38,741 nucleotides of DNA from Syntrophomonadaceae bacterium (GCA_012840405.1 DULM01000144.1:1-38741); one strand, 5' to 3'; positions 9,374-18,024 are shown, counted from the first letter of the stretch. Numbers and translations are program-made. The notes: generated from the sequence alone by a model not told the origin.

Positions 9374-9527
9374 ATCTTATTTCTCCATTCATAAATCTCA
9401 ATATATGGCAAGTAGAACAATTCCCCCGGTATCTTTCATCATTCCGGTGGGAGTTATAAAAGCCACCAGTCTTTGCCAGTAGTCTAACACAAGCCTCATT
9501 TGTAAACAAGTTCCCCTGCCAGCAGTG

Positions 9528-9554
9528 AAAAAAACCCCTCGCAAACCAAGGGGT
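9528..9554 (-). terminator. intrinsic terminator of tRNA-Pro
   Basis: On the minus strand ACCCCT/AGGGGT forms a 6-bp stem with a 9-nt loop followed by seven T. It lies about 70 nt beyond the tRNA 3' end, so the tRNA is its own transcript and dnaE is started separately. Confidence 0.8.
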
Positions 9555-9621
9555 ATTTATTACTGTGAGTGGTAGGTTTTTTAAGGGAATGTATTAGGGA
9601 GTATTGATGTTTTGGGTGATT

Positions 9622-9699
9622 TGGTCGGGATGACTGGATTTGAACCAGCGACCTCACGGTCCCGAACCGTGCGCTCTAGCCAAACTGAGCTACATCCCG
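9622..9699 (-). tRNA. tRNA-Pro (anticodon CGG), CCA encoded
   Basis: The minus strand gives an acceptor stem CGGGATG/CATCCCG, D arm TAGCTCAGTTTGGCTAGAGC, anticodon stem CACGG/CCGTG with loop TTCGGGA (anticodon CGG), T arm with GGTTCAAATCC, discriminator A and an encoded CCA. It reads proline codon CCG. Confidence 0.97.
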
Positions 9700-9714
9700 A
9701 ACTTTCCGCTAATC

Positions 9715-9743
9715 ATTTTACTTCTTTTTCTTTCGACAGTCAA
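9715..9743 (-). promoter_or_regulatory. sigma-A promoter of tRNA-Pro
   Basis: TTGACT (9738-9743), a 17-nt spacer and TAAAAT (9715-9720) lie on the minus strand. Initiation is expected a few nt ahead of the tRNA 5' end at 9699. Confidence 0.85.
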
Positions 9744-9958
9744 GCACTATAGATCACTTCCCAACTTGAGTCCCTTTGCTATTACCCCTTTTTACCTGTA
9801 AAAAATCATAGATTCCTCTTTCAACATGATAAAGCACTGTAAATTTTTCTCTCCTCCAGAAAAGCTCTATTTTTCGATGTTTTTTGTAATACACTTCGAC
9901 CAGAACAGACACTTTATTATTAATGCCTCCTGTATAATGGTATTCGGAGGTGTTATTA

Positions 9959-10942
9959 TTGGCTGAAATGGGAGATAATGGATTTTATTATGACGGACAC
10001 CGGCTTATTTATGTTACATACAGTTTCGAAGATTATCAAACTATCTGGGGTGGCAGCCTGAGTGATTATAAAGATTTCCTGTTAGCTCGACAGCGTAAGT
10101 TCCAACAGTTACAGGAAGAACATTTTGGTGCCTGGATTGTCTTGGTCCCCTTTGACCAGGAAGATTTTTCTAACTGGGTGGAGGAAAACCCTTTACATAA
10201 ACAGTGCAGCAACCAACATGCCCGTTGGGCATTAAAGGTTGCTAGCGATCCTTCACATTTAGTAAAGATTCGCAACCGGCACCCGCTTCAGAACTACATT
10301 TTGAAAGATGAATCTCTCAAAGCAGTTCTTTTCGCTTGGTTCCTGCCTGTAATCACTCCCAATAGCTCTTCAATGCGCAAACTGAAAGAGCCTATTCCAC
10401 AGCAACTGGTCAACCAGATCAGAGAAGAACTGATCACAGGATTACTGGCACCACTTCCCCAGTTTCAGCGCTACTCAACTACCCGGGGCACTGGTGTAGC
10501 CATCCTTCCAGGGGACAGGTTTGTTCATCCGGACACCATCGACAAGATCAGGGAACATACCATAGAATCACTGCTGCAAACATGGGATAGCTGTTCACCA
10601 CACTATTTCAGCATTTCCAAACAGTACAGCTTTCCTACCTGTCCTCACTGGCATTTTCCACGGGTAGCAGTGCTCTGTTTCCCTTTGGTGGTATTGGGAA
10701 GCTCCTTTGATTGTGAAACCGTCACAATACGGATCAGCAGAGCTGATAGCAAAGATTTGCCCCTTCACACTTGGAAAAGCTATTTTCAATTCCTCAATGT
10801 GCAATTATACCCCGGAAGGGGAACCGATTTTGCCGCAGCCGGTTTTACAAAACACATCCACAACGAAATCCAGAGAGAACTGGCCTCTAAAGCAGAACTC
10901 CTTGAGTCTAAACACACTGCCTATCTGTGGCGTGTCAAATAA
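9959..10942 (+). CDS. Hypothetical protein, family not recognised
   Basis: This is a predicted soluble protein of 327 aa with no signal peptide, membrane segment or motif that I recognise. It begins MAEMGDNGFYYDGHRLIYVTYSF and is rich in aromatic residues. A middle part contains KIRNRHPLQNYILKDESLKAV and a Trp-containing C-terminus ends in AYLWRVK. GGAGG (9946-9950) lies 8 nt ahead of the TTG at 9959, which I take as the start rather than the GTG at 9950. It is a single plus-strand gene between the divergent tRNA-Pro and the convergent uppP, so its context gives no function. Its codon use resembles its neighbours, so it looks like a real gene. Confidence 0.75.
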   Translation: MAEMGDNGFYYDGHRLIYVTYSFEDYQTIWGGSLSDYKDFLLARQRKFQQLQEEHFGAWIVLVPFDQEDFSNWVEENPLHKQCSNQHARWALKVASDPSHLVKIRNRHPLQNYILKDESLKAVLFAWFLPVITPNSSSMRKLKEPIPQQLVNQIREELITGLLAPLPQFQRYSTTRGTGVAILPGDRFVHPDTIDKIREHTIESLLQTWDSCSPHYFSISKQYSFPTCPHWHFPRVAVLCFPLVVLGSSFDCETVTIRISRADSKDLPLHTWKSYFQFLNVQLYPGRGTDFAAAGFTKHIHNEIQRELASKAELLESKHTAYLWRVK

Positions 10943-10996
10943 CAGTTCCTCAAAAAGTGCCTTATTTCGGCAGTTTGAAATCGCCAGGATTGAAAC

Positions 10997-11023
10997 AAAA
11001 AACCCGGCCTGTCGACCGGGTTT
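10997..11023 (-). terminator. intrinsic terminator of uppP (possibly bidirectional)
   Basis: AAACCCGG (11000-11007) and CCGGGTTT (11016-11023) form an 8-bp stem with an 8-nt loop. On the minus strand it is followed by T6, just after the uppP stop. On the plus strand only a short T run follows, so it may also serve the convergent gene ending at 10942. Confidence 0.75.
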
Positions 11024-11034
11024 ATATGATCCCT

Positions 11035-11829
11035 TTACATCCAGCGCATCAGTGCCACCAGCAGCACTACAGCACCTAGTAAAAAGCGGTACCAGACAAA
11101 GGGAAGAAAGTTTTTCTTTTGCACATACTTTAATAAAAAGCCAATACTTGCTGCTCCAGACAGTGCAGAAACCAGCATTCCAATCAAAAATGGAGCATCA
11201 ACCATCCCGGGGTTTGCAAGTATGTCAGGCACTTTGATCAAACCCGCCCCGAAAATGACCGGTGCTGACAGCAAAAAAGAAAAACGTGCTGCACCCTCCC
11301 GGGTAAGCCCGAAAAGAAGACCAGTGGTCATTGTGATCCCTGATCGAGAAACACCAGGGATAATAGCCAGGGCCTGGGAAATACCGATCATCAGACTTTG
11401 CCCCAGGGAAATATTATTTATATCAGTAAGTTTTTTTCCCTTTCGATCCGCCCAATAAAGTATTACACCTAGTACAATCAGCATAACCGCAATCAATATC
11501 GGATTGCGGAAAACCGTTTCCGCCTTTTCCTCCAAAAGAAGGCCCATGATAGCTCCTGGAATGGTTGCCAGTACCAGATACCAGAAAAGACGGCCTTCAA
11601 CCGTTTTCGTACCCTGAAAAGCTCCCATAATCAATTTGACCCAGTCTCTCCAGAAGTAAGCAATAACAGCTATCAGTGTTCCGATATGCAAAGCAATATC
11701 AAAGGTCAGCCCCGGATCGTGCCACTTGAAAAGCCAGGGAACTAAGACCAAGTGTGCTGAACTGGAGATGGGTAAAAACTCCCCTAAGCCCTGTACTATA
11801 CCCATCACCACTGCCTGCCAAATTGTCAC
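11035..11829 (-). CDS. uppP: Undecaprenyl-diphosphate phosphatase (BacA/UppP family)
   Basis: This integral membrane phosphatase recycles undecaprenyl pyrophosphate to the lipid carrier used for peptidoglycan and polysaccharide synthesis. The 264-aa protein has the two family signatures: GLGEFLPISSSAH near the N-terminus (the usual form is GLTEFLPVSSSGH) and PGVSRSGITMTTGLLFGL in the second half. About seven to eight hydrophobic segments are visible. The GTG start has AGGAGGT 7 nt upstream. It follows the Rad50-like C-half gene by 51 nt on the same strand and may be co-transcribed with it, although the functions are unrelated. Confidence 0.95.
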   Translation of the reverse strand: MTIWQAVVMGIVQGLGEFLPISSSAHLVLVPWLFKWHDPGLTFDIALHIGTLIAVIAYFWRDWVKLIMGAFQGTKTVEGRLFWYLVLATIPGAIMGLLLEEKAETVFRNPILIAVMLIVLGVILYWADRKGKKLTDINNISLGQSLMIGISQALAIIPGVSRSGITMTTGLLFGLTREGAARFSFLLSAPVIFGAGLIKVPDILANPGMVDAPFLIGMLVSALSGAASIGFLLKYVQKKNFLPFVWYRFLLGAVVLLVALMRWM

Positions 11830-11880
11830 AAAAACTACCTCCTGTCATCTAATTGAATAATATATTTCTTATTGTAACTG

Positions 11881-12531
11881 CTAACGAATACGCCTCACAC
11901 TGCTTTTTCCCTGGTGCATTTCCATCAGATATGCAATATCTGCAGAATCGGCCAGATGCTGGTTGTGGGAAACCATAATTACCTGCCGCCCCAGTGATTG
12001 ACTGAAACCCTTGAGAAATTGCGCTAACTGTGGGGCATATTCTTCTGAAACATGCTTCCCGGGTTCATCCAGGACTGCAGGTCCACCCACTGGGGTTGGG
12101 AAGGCATGGAGCAAAGCAAGCCGTAGAGCGAGAGAGATGACATCCACAACCCCTCCCCCTCGGGCTTCCTGAGGAGCAGTCTCTACCCGGTAGTCACCAT
12201 AGTTGGAACAGACATAAAAGTCTGCCTCCGGTCGATCACGCTTCTCTTCTATTACTACCTTGAATTCCATATCAGCACCAAAGACAAACTGCAGTGCCTG
12301 AGTAACCATCAGCTCCACCTGGCGGCGGCCCTGCTCCCGGGCATGTTTTGCCGCCTCAAGCAGCAGGAGACGCACCTGTTCCAGACATTCCTCATCCTGA
12401 TGGATCTTTTCCAGCTTCTGTTTCAGAGAGGCTTCTTTTTCCAAAAGCTTGGCTTGCTCTCCCCGCTGTCTGTGGTATATCTCTTTCAGTTGTTCAAAAT
12501 TCTTTTTCAAAAGACCGATGCCGCCGCTCAC
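11881..12531 (-). CDS. Rad50/SbcC-like ATPase, C-terminal half
   Basis: This 216-aa protein corresponds to only the C-terminal lobe of a Rad50/SbcC ATPase. Residues 5-75 are predicted coiled coil. The ABC signature region is ARGGGVVDV (about 124), Walker B is AVLDEPGKHVS (about 152) and the H-loop is MVSHNQHL (about 187). There is no Walker A, which is supplied by the separate N-half gene. The start is the GTG at 12531, which overlaps the TGA of the coiled-coil gene as GTGA with GGAG 8 nt upstream, so translation is probably coupled. The motif style resembles phage gp46-type and clostridial SbcC-like proteins. It should pair with the N-half and the Mre11-like nuclease to process DNA ends. Confidence 0.8.
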   Translation of the reverse strand: MSGGIGLLKKNFEQLKEIYHRQRGEQAKLLEKEASLKQKLEKIHQDEECLEQVRLLLLEAAKHAREQGRRQVELMVTQALQFVFGADMEFKVVIEEKRDRPEADFYVCSNYGDYRVETAPQEARGGGVVDVISLALRLALLHAFPTPVGGPAVLDEPGKHVSEEYAPQLAQFLKGFSQSLGRQVIMVSHNQHLADSADIAYLMEMHQGKSSVRRIR

Positions 12532-12806
12532 CGGGAACGCTCCTTTTCCAGCAGATCCCATGGAATCAGCTTCTTTGCTTCCTCCAGCAACTGATCCATC
12601 TCCTGCTTTAAGCTAGCTATTTTGTCCCCCAATTCCTCTGGTTTGACCCCATACTCAGCAGCCTTCTGGTAGAGCTTTTCCCTTTGCTGCTCCAGCAGTT
12701 CCTTCTGACTTAGAGCTCGCTCCCTCAAGTCACGGGATCTGCGCAGAGCCTCTTTCAGGTGATTGATCTGCTTTTCATACAGGGCTTGTTCTTTAGATTC
12801 TGCCAT
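12528..12806 (-). CDS. Short coiled-coil protein, probable Rad50 arm segment
   Basis: This 92-aa protein is almost entirely charged helix with heptad-like spacing (EQALYEKQINHLKEALRR through LKQEMDQLLEEAKKL). It has no CxxC and no ATPase motif. It lies between genes for the two ATPase halves of a Rad50/SbcC-like protein, 12 nt after the first and overlapping the second by 4 nt. Its position equals that of the returning coiled-coil arm in an intact Rad50. I infer that it is a detached arm or adaptor of the complex; the sequence alone only shows a coiled coil. A GGGGGGGA ribosome site precedes the ATG at 12806. Confidence 0.7.
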   Translation of the reverse strand: MAESKEQALYEKQINHLKEALRRSRDLRERALSQKELLEQQREKLYQKAAEYGVKPEELGDKIASLKQEMDQLLEEAKKLIPWDLLEKERSR

Positions 12807-12818
12807 GTCTTCCCCCCC

Positions 12819-14123
12819 TTATCTATATTCATCCAGGACTCTCTCCACAGCTTCCTGATCCAGTTCTCCATAACAAACTGGACATCTTCCAATCTTCAGC
12901 AATAAACCCCTGAATCTTACCAAATACTGGTTAATATCTTGTTGATAGCGCTCTGCTGCCAGACAGGCCCCCTGGTAGGCCTTTTCTAATTCTTGCAACT
13001 CCTGTCGAATCTCCTGATAAACTGCTAACCTGCGCCCGTTATTCTCCATTTTTTCGAGATTATTTTCTACCTTTTCCAATTCTTTTGTTCGCTCTGTAAT
13101 AAACACAATTTTCTTTATATAACGGTCAATATTTTCTAGTTCTCCCTGTACCTGGCCGAGTTCCTTCCACTCGTTAAAGTACGGATCAACCTTCTGGAGA
13201 TGAGCATCAATCACTGGCACCTGTGCGGTTTCATCAATTACCTGTAAACAGCGTTCAAACTGCTGGTTGACTTGCTTTATCTCCATCTCCAGGGTAGTAA
13301 GAGATCTGTACCCATCAAAAATATTTTTCAGTTCCTGGTATTTCGCCTCAGTTTCATCAAGACCAATAATGGCAGCCAAGACCTTCTGTTTTTTTGCTAA
13401 TTCAGCCTTATTCTCCTCCCATTCACTTTTGAGTGAGGTAAGTTCTTCAATCATCTGAGAAATATTTTCTATGCGCTGAAGTAAAAGCTCAATCTGTTCG
13501 ATTCTCTTCTCCAGCTCTGGAAGGTGGTCATATGCTGTCAAGGCTTCTGTGATCTGCTCCAGTTCCTCCTGGCACCGTTTCTCCTGCTCTGACAGGCGCC
13601 TTAGATCAGTGTTCACGGAACGCTGGGCCAAATCGATAATATGGACTCCCCCTAGCTGTCCGATCACCTTGGCTCTGACTGACCCATTCTCAGCCAGCAA
13701 AAACGGTCCTTCCAATTGGGTGCCGAAATTCAATTCCACCTTGTTGTTTTCATCAATAAAAATCTTCCTGACACCGGAAGCCTGGATGATTTCAGCGGGG
13801 ATCTCATTGCCAAACCCCTCAAAAACCAGTTCTTCCTTACCAGGTTTTCGTAATAGGTACTGGTTTTTCCCTGCTGTGCTCCGGAGGCGAGTGATCAGTG
13901 TTCCATCATTCAGTTCGATAGTTACCTTACAGACCCTGGCCCCGGCTCTGATAAAACTGCTCCCCCGGGGCTCATTATAGAGAACCCACCGCAGTGCTCT
14001 CACCACAGCGGATTTGCCGTAATCTGAAGGACCGACAATAACATTCAGCCCGGGCCCGAATTCTATTTCAGTGTGTTCATGGGACTGAAAGTTGTCGATA
14101 ATAATTTTCTTGATGTTGGTCAT
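12819..14123 (-). CDS. Rad50/SbcC-like ATPase, N-terminal half ending at a zinc-hook motif
   Basis: This 434-aa protein has an N-terminal ABC lobe with IDNFQSHEHTEIEFGPG and Walker A GPSDYGKSA (about residues 31-38). A long coiled coil follows from about 165 to 405. A zinc-hook-like CPVC lies at about 414, only 21 residues from the C-terminus. In Rad50 the hook lies at mid-protein and the chain returns to a second ABC lobe; here the gene stops instead. The missing lobe is encoded two genes downstream. The start overlaps the preceding stop as TGATG; a GTG one codon earlier is also possible. The Walker A region resembles phage recombination ATPases. Its partner is the Mre11-like nuclease encoded immediately upstream. 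Confidence 0.85.
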   Translation of the reverse strand: MTNIKKIIIDNFQSHEHTEIEFGPGLNVIVGPSDYGKSAVVRALRWVLYNEPRGSSFIRAGARVCKVTIELNDGTLITRLRSTAGKNQYLLRKPGKEELVFEGFGNEIPAEIIQASGVRKIFIDENNKVELNFGTQLEGPFLLAENGSVRAKVIGQLGGVHIIDLAQRSVNTDLRRLSEQEKRCQEELEQITEALTAYDHLPELEKRIEQIELLLQRIENISQMIEELTSLKSEWEENKAELAKKQKVLAAIIGLDETEAKYQELKNIFDGYRSLTTLEMEIKQVNQQFERCLQVIDETAQVPVIDAHLQKVDPYFNEWKELGQVQGELENIDRYIKKIVFITERTKELEKVENNLEKMENNGRRLAVYQEIRQELQELEKAYQGACLAAERYQQDINQYLVRFRGLLLKIGRCPVCYGELDQEAVERVLDEYR

Positions 14124-15106
14124 CACTGATCATCCCCAAGGGCAAGAGACTCCTCTGCGCGAGCAATTCTGCGCACTGCCTCCTCTATTACCATAGCTGG
14201 CAGTTTTTCTGCCTTGGCGATCTCTTCCAGCAGAACCCGTACATCTGTTCGCTGGTAATTCCCCGCTGCCTTTACCTCTGCCATATACCCTGCCAACTTC
14301 TGTTCCCGGAAAGCGGCCTCCTCTAGACGGGACCTGTCCAGGACATCCTCACCCGGTGCAGCGCTTTTAAGCTTGATCTTTTCAACAACAGGCTGGGATC
14401 CGGAGAGGTCGATAATAACTACCTGCACAGGCCTTTTCATTTCCTGCTGGTGGTTAGAGAGACGGACCAATGCCCCAGGATTGATAAAATACTTTCCATC
14501 TATCACTGTATCAGGGAACCCAAGGTGGTTATGTCCGGCCAAAGTAAAATCCGCCTCTGTATCAGAGATCTGCTCAATCAAAGTGTAAAAAGCACCTGGG
14601 AAAAGAGCCCGCTGCAGCAGCATGCCATGCACCATATGGATAGCATAATCACAGTCTTTTTTCTTTACCACATAATCCAGTCTGCGGTCCCGGCGGTCCA
14701 TCTCATAGTGATAACCCTGCCCGGTCAACTGCACCCGTAAACCTTTTTTCTCCAAATAAACAGCTTCCCTTCCCACCAGATGCACAATACCCAGTCTAGC
14801 AGCAAACCCCAGCATTGTGCGGGGTAGGGTCTCAATATTGTGCCCAAAGAGGTCATGATTGCCTGGTATAGTATATACCGGAACATTAAACTGCTGGTAG
14901 AGCTGAAGATAATCAGCGCAAACACTCAGTGCAGGGGCGGGAACATCAAAAAAATCCCCCCCATGGAGCACATAGTCCACTTCCTGTTCTTTGGCGATCT
15001 TCACAACCTCATTCAGCTTGGTGAGCAGTGTCTGAGGAAAGTTATCCTTCCTGTTTTCAGGGCTTGTGCCCCTCTTATGGTCATCTGTGAAATAAAGCAG
15101 GCGCAT
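14123..15106 (-). CDS. Mre11/SbcD-like DNA exonuclease
   Basis: This calcineurin-like phosphoesterase (327 aa) has all the Mre11/SbcD metal motifs in order: TDDH (7-10), HGGDFFD (48-54), GNHD (82-85), VHG (159-161) and GHNH (191-194). Mre11 with Rad50 resects and opens blocked DNA ends. The ATG at 15106 is chosen because GGGAG lies 9 nt upstream; an ATG at 15115 directly abuts that site. It overlaps the Rad50-like N-half gene by one base, a sign of coupled expression. It follows herA by about 50 nt in the same cluster. Confidence 0.9.
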   Translation of the reverse strand: MRLLYFTDDHKRGTSPENRKDNFPQTLLTKLNEVVKIAKEQEVDYVLHGGDFFDVPAPALSVCADYLQLYQQFNVPVYTIPGNHDLFGHNIETLPRTMLGFAARLGIVHLVGREAVYLEKKGLRVQLTGQGYHYEMDRRDRRLDYVVKKKDCDYAIHMVHGMLLQRALFPGAFYTLIEQISDTEADFTLAGHNHLGFPDTVIDGKYFINPGALVRLSNHQQEMKRPVQVVIIDLSGSQPVVEKIKLKSAAPGEDVLDRSRLEEAAFREQKLAGYMAEVKAAGNYQRTDVRVLLEEIAKAEKLPAMVIEEAVRRIARAEESLALGDDQ

Positions 15107-15159
15107 CCTTAACATCTCCCATAGTCTTAACCGTGTTATATGGGGTAGCTGAAACCTTA

Positions 15160-17004
15160 TTATTCATTAACCGCTTGATAGGTGGGGCCAAAGGGCCCTT
15201 CGATCTTCTCTAATTTACCCTCTGCAGCCAGTGCTTCCAATAATGCCTGTACTTCATCCACAGTAACTGTCCGATCAAGGGCATTCTCTAACTCTGAAAG
15301 AATAAGGGTAATCTGTCCAAAGTGCAAGGGAAGATAATTGGAAATTACCCTAAACAATTCTGCATCAGTTCCACCAAAATCTCTGTCCAGTTCAGCAAAG
15401 GGATTTAATGAGCGGGGAGCCTGAGTTCTTGCACAGCGGATGCGGACAGATACGGTTCTTCCCACTATTGCTGAGGACACAAAGGCAGTACCTGAGGGCA
15501 AGTAAGGAAGCCTACCAGCCTCCTCTCCGGAAATGTCGGTTTCTTCTCTGATCACATCGATATCACTTGCTCTTACTGTACGGAAAATGATCTTGGTGTT
15601 CAGCTGAGCTGTGATGGTTTCATCCAGCAGAGCTGGCCGTTGGGTAGCCAGAATAAGAAACACCCCGTATTTTCTCCCCTCCTGGGCTACCTCCCGGAAA
15701 ATACTCCGGGCTGGGGAAACAAATTCGATCCCTTTGCGGGCAAAGTTATGAGCCTCATCGGTCACAATAACAAAAGGAGGAAATTTATCAGCAGGGGGTT
15801 CCCCCCTCTGCAGAGCATCGATATAATCCCGGCGCATCCCATACAGTTTTCTGATCAAATAGGCGCTGAAAACAGTTAACAGCCAGATAGGCCCGCGGAT
15901 CACCGTCAGCCGCCTCCGCAGAAGAGCATTTAGGATGGCAGAAATATCCTTCTGGAAAATCCCCTCCCTGTTCAAACGGTGCAGTCGCCAACTGATACCC
16001 CTCAAACTGCTAGGGTGGCCTGCCTGCCGGGCTATGTTGTCGATCTTCTTCTCAAAAGGGGAGTTTTCTCCGTAGTTCTTACGTATTTCCGCTCTGGTTT
16101 CCTCCTCTTTTTCCGCCAGCCTGATGCAGTAATCGAGTTTTTGGGCAAATGATATAAATGAGTCCTTTGGTTGGTGGATAGCCTTCAGGGCATTATCCAT
16201 CCCTTCTGTAAAATTACCCCCGGCAGCCCTTAGGAGAGAGGCAAGATCATCGCTGGTCAGGTCCTCAAAATTGACACCTGTCTCCCGGCCCACTGTCAAA
16301 ATTTCCGTATTGCTGGCATATTTTTTAGCTATCCCCTCATCCATACCTTCAAAAGGGGTGTTAAAACTCATTTCATAATGGGGATCAAAGATCAGGGTGG
16401 GAATTCTTTTATCCATCAGTTCCTCCAAGATCACCCTCATCCCGAAGGACTTGCCTGAACCGGACCCCCCGAAAATCCCGATATGGGGGTATTCCTGCAT
16501 AGCCTTGTGGTCAAAGACAAAGGGCACACCCTTCTGGGGGAGTATGCCTTCCCCTTTTTTATAGAGAGGAGCGAGATTTTTCAATTGATCAGGCAGGGTC
16601 CCCTGCATATCCTCTGTTCCCAAGATCACACCCAGCACTAAACCACTGTCCGGTTCACAAGGGAGCAGTAGGTCAGCCACCTCAGCAAAGGAGGGAAGAT
16701 GGACAGCAGCACCAACAGCCACAGGGTACGGAATATCAGTCAGGATCCTTACCTTGGCTAGGTGAATGGTTTCCTCACCTAGGCGAAAACCCACCTGTTC
16801 CAATCCATTCCAAACAGCTGGATCGATTAGAGGGCTCTGTTCCATGGTTAGAGGAAGAAATCTATTGAAAGATTTGGTCTCCACCACTTCTCCCCTAAGG
16901 TTTAATTCAGGGTCATCGATGACCAGGATCTCCCCGATCCTGAACTTGCGCTCCCTTGATGCTATATAAACAAACTGCTGGGTAGTCACACCAACAACCT
17001 GCAT
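15160..17004 (-). CDS. herA: HerA-like hexameric ATPase/DNA translocase
   Basis: This 614-aa protein begins with a beta-barrel HAS-like domain (about 1-130). A RecA/FtsK-type motor follows, with Walker A GGSGSGKS (179-186), Walker B FVIVTDEAHN (411-420) and the downstream ATQRPALLDE. HerA forms a hexameric pump that works with the nuclease NurA to resect DNA ends alongside Mre11-Rad50, as established in archaea. nurA lies 21 nt upstream and mre11-like downstream. AGGAG stands 6 nt ahead of the ATG. The C-terminal ~50 residues look like a small helical or winged-helix segment. Bacterial copies exist, but the complete four-part cluster is far more typical of thermophilic archaea. Confidence 0.9.
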   Translation of the reverse strand: MQVVGVTTQQFVYIASRERKFRIGEILVIDDPELNLRGEVVETKSFNRFLPLTMEQSPLIDPAVWNGLEQVGFRLGEETIHLAKVRILTDIPYPVAVGAAVHLPSFAEVADLLLPCEPDSGLVLGVILGTEDMQGTLPDQLKNLAPLYKKGEGILPQKGVPFVFDHKAMQEYPHIGIFGGSGSGKSFGMRVILEELMDKRIPTLIFDPHYEMSFNTPFEGMDEGIAKKYASNTEILTVGRETGVNFEDLTSDDLASLLRAAGGNFTEGMDNALKAIHQPKDSFISFAQKLDYCIRLAEKEEETRAEIRKNYGENSPFEKKIDNIARQAGHPSSLRGISWRLHRLNREGIFQKDISAILNALLRRRLTVIRGPIWLLTVFSAYLIRKLYGMRRDYIDALQRGEPPADKFPPFVIVTDEAHNFARKGIEFVSPARSIFREVAQEGRKYGVFLILATQRPALLDETITAQLNTKIIFRTVRASDIDVIREETDISGEEAGRLPYLPSGTAFVSSAIVGRTVSVRIRCARTQAPRSLNPFAELDRDFGGTDAELFRVISNYLPLHFGQITLILSELENALDRTVTVDEVQALLEALAAEGKLEKIEGPFGPTYQAVNE

Positions 17005-17025
17005 GAAATCTCCTCCCCTTCACAA

Positions 17026-18024
17026 CTAAAGCTCTCTGTTTGCCCTGAGGGGTCTTAAAAACATCTCAACCATAGCCGGATCTAAACAGGCAGCGATCAT
17101 AGCCTCTACCTGTTCCCTGCTCAGTCGCACCTCAGCATCTACCACATCAAGCCAAAGAGGGATACCCCTTCCGTGGGCTGGGGTTATACTGTATAAAAAG
17201 TTGAGAGCCGGCACAAGCTCTCTCTCCTGCTCCATCAAATAGTCAACAGCCACCACCTGAGGGTGTCCGGCAAAACGGACGTAGAGGCGCCCCTTTTCTC
17301 CCCTGGTCCTCTCCCGCAGTTGGTACACTTCCCCGGGCTGCAGCACCCCGAACAAAATCTCCCGGTCACCCATCACACCATGACAAAGGGGATCCCCATC
17401 AAAACCAAGGATTTTCATCAGTGAACAACTGGCGATCTCCTCTGTCACCCCCAGCAATATAACATCCTCTCTGAGGGCTGCAGCTTTCAGTTCACTCCAA
17501 ATATCTGGAGCATGCTCTTTCAACCGGTCAAAACCGCCATCCAGGAGCAAAAGACGGGGCTTTAAGGACACTGCCTGCAAGGCCACCTTTGTTTCAATTT
17601 GAGCTAATATCCCCCAGCGCAGGTGAGCCATTACCTCCTCCGGGCTTTTACCTCCTGTCAGGTATTTATCTATGATCTGCTGGTATCTGGGTAGGAGAGG
17701 TGAAAAGATCTCCTGCTCCCAGATCCTTTTATGATCACCGCCAGCACTGCTTGCATAAGCAAGGGCACGCAAAAAAGTTAGCAGGTAAGGATAACTAGCC
17801 CCATAAGTAACCAGTGACCCATCAACCCCTACCAGTGGTCTTCCCTGAAAAAAAGAAGAGATCTCCCTAACGGAAAGTCGACTCAGGGGGGTGAATACCC
17901 CTTTCTGCTCTGCCCGCCGTCTTCTCTCTCTGTTGCTTCCTCCCACTTTTGAGCGCTTTTCTAAATAAGTGTTCAAGCCTTTGAGTTCATCAAGCAGTTT
18001 GTCCTCAGGGAGCAAACAGTTCAC
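17026..18024 (-). CDS. nurA: NurA-domain 5'-3' nuclease
   Basis: This 332-aa protein has the NurA pattern: VGVDGS with a metal-binding Asp near residue 68, then RLLLLDGG (Asp near 162), and a distal VDAEVRLS. It is expected to digest DNA when driven by HerA, whose gene starts 21 nt downstream. It is the first gene of the end-resection cluster. The start is uncertain: the GTG at 18024 overlaps the AGGGG site, while a TTG at 18015 would stand 8 nt from it and may be the real start. I could not identify a promoter in the 106 nt upstream. Confidence 0.88.
   Translation of the reverse strand: MNCLLPEDKLLDELKGLNTYLEKRSKVGGSNRERRRRAEQKGVFTPLSRLSVREISSFFQGRPLVGVDGSLVTYGASYPYLLTFLRALAYASSAGGDHKRIWEQEIFSPLLPRYQQIIDKYLTGGKSPEEVMAHLRWGILAQIETKVALQAVSLKPRLLLLDGGFDRLKEHAPDIWSELKAAALREDVILLGVTEEIASCSLMKILGFDGDPLCHGVMGDREILFGVLQPGEVYQLRERTRGEKGRLYVRFAGHPQVVAVDYLMEQERELVPALNFLYSITPAHGRGIPLWLDVVDAEVRLSREQVEAMIAACLDPAMVEMFLRPLRANREL

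Noticed and set aside
9933-9938. TATAAT ahead of the unrecognised plus-strand gene
   Set aside because: Initiation would fall at about 9945, on the ribosome site itself, and no -35 box is present.
10707-11237. 176-codon plus-strand frame
   Set aside because: It overlaps the end of the unrecognised gene, the terminator and the uppP coding region in another frame, and has no ribosome site.
11881-18024. Calling the HerA-NurA-Mre11-Rad50 cluster a known anti-phage system
   Set aside because: No effector, toxin, SIR2 or DUF4297 partner is present; the set fits DNA-end processing, and defence remains only a possibility.
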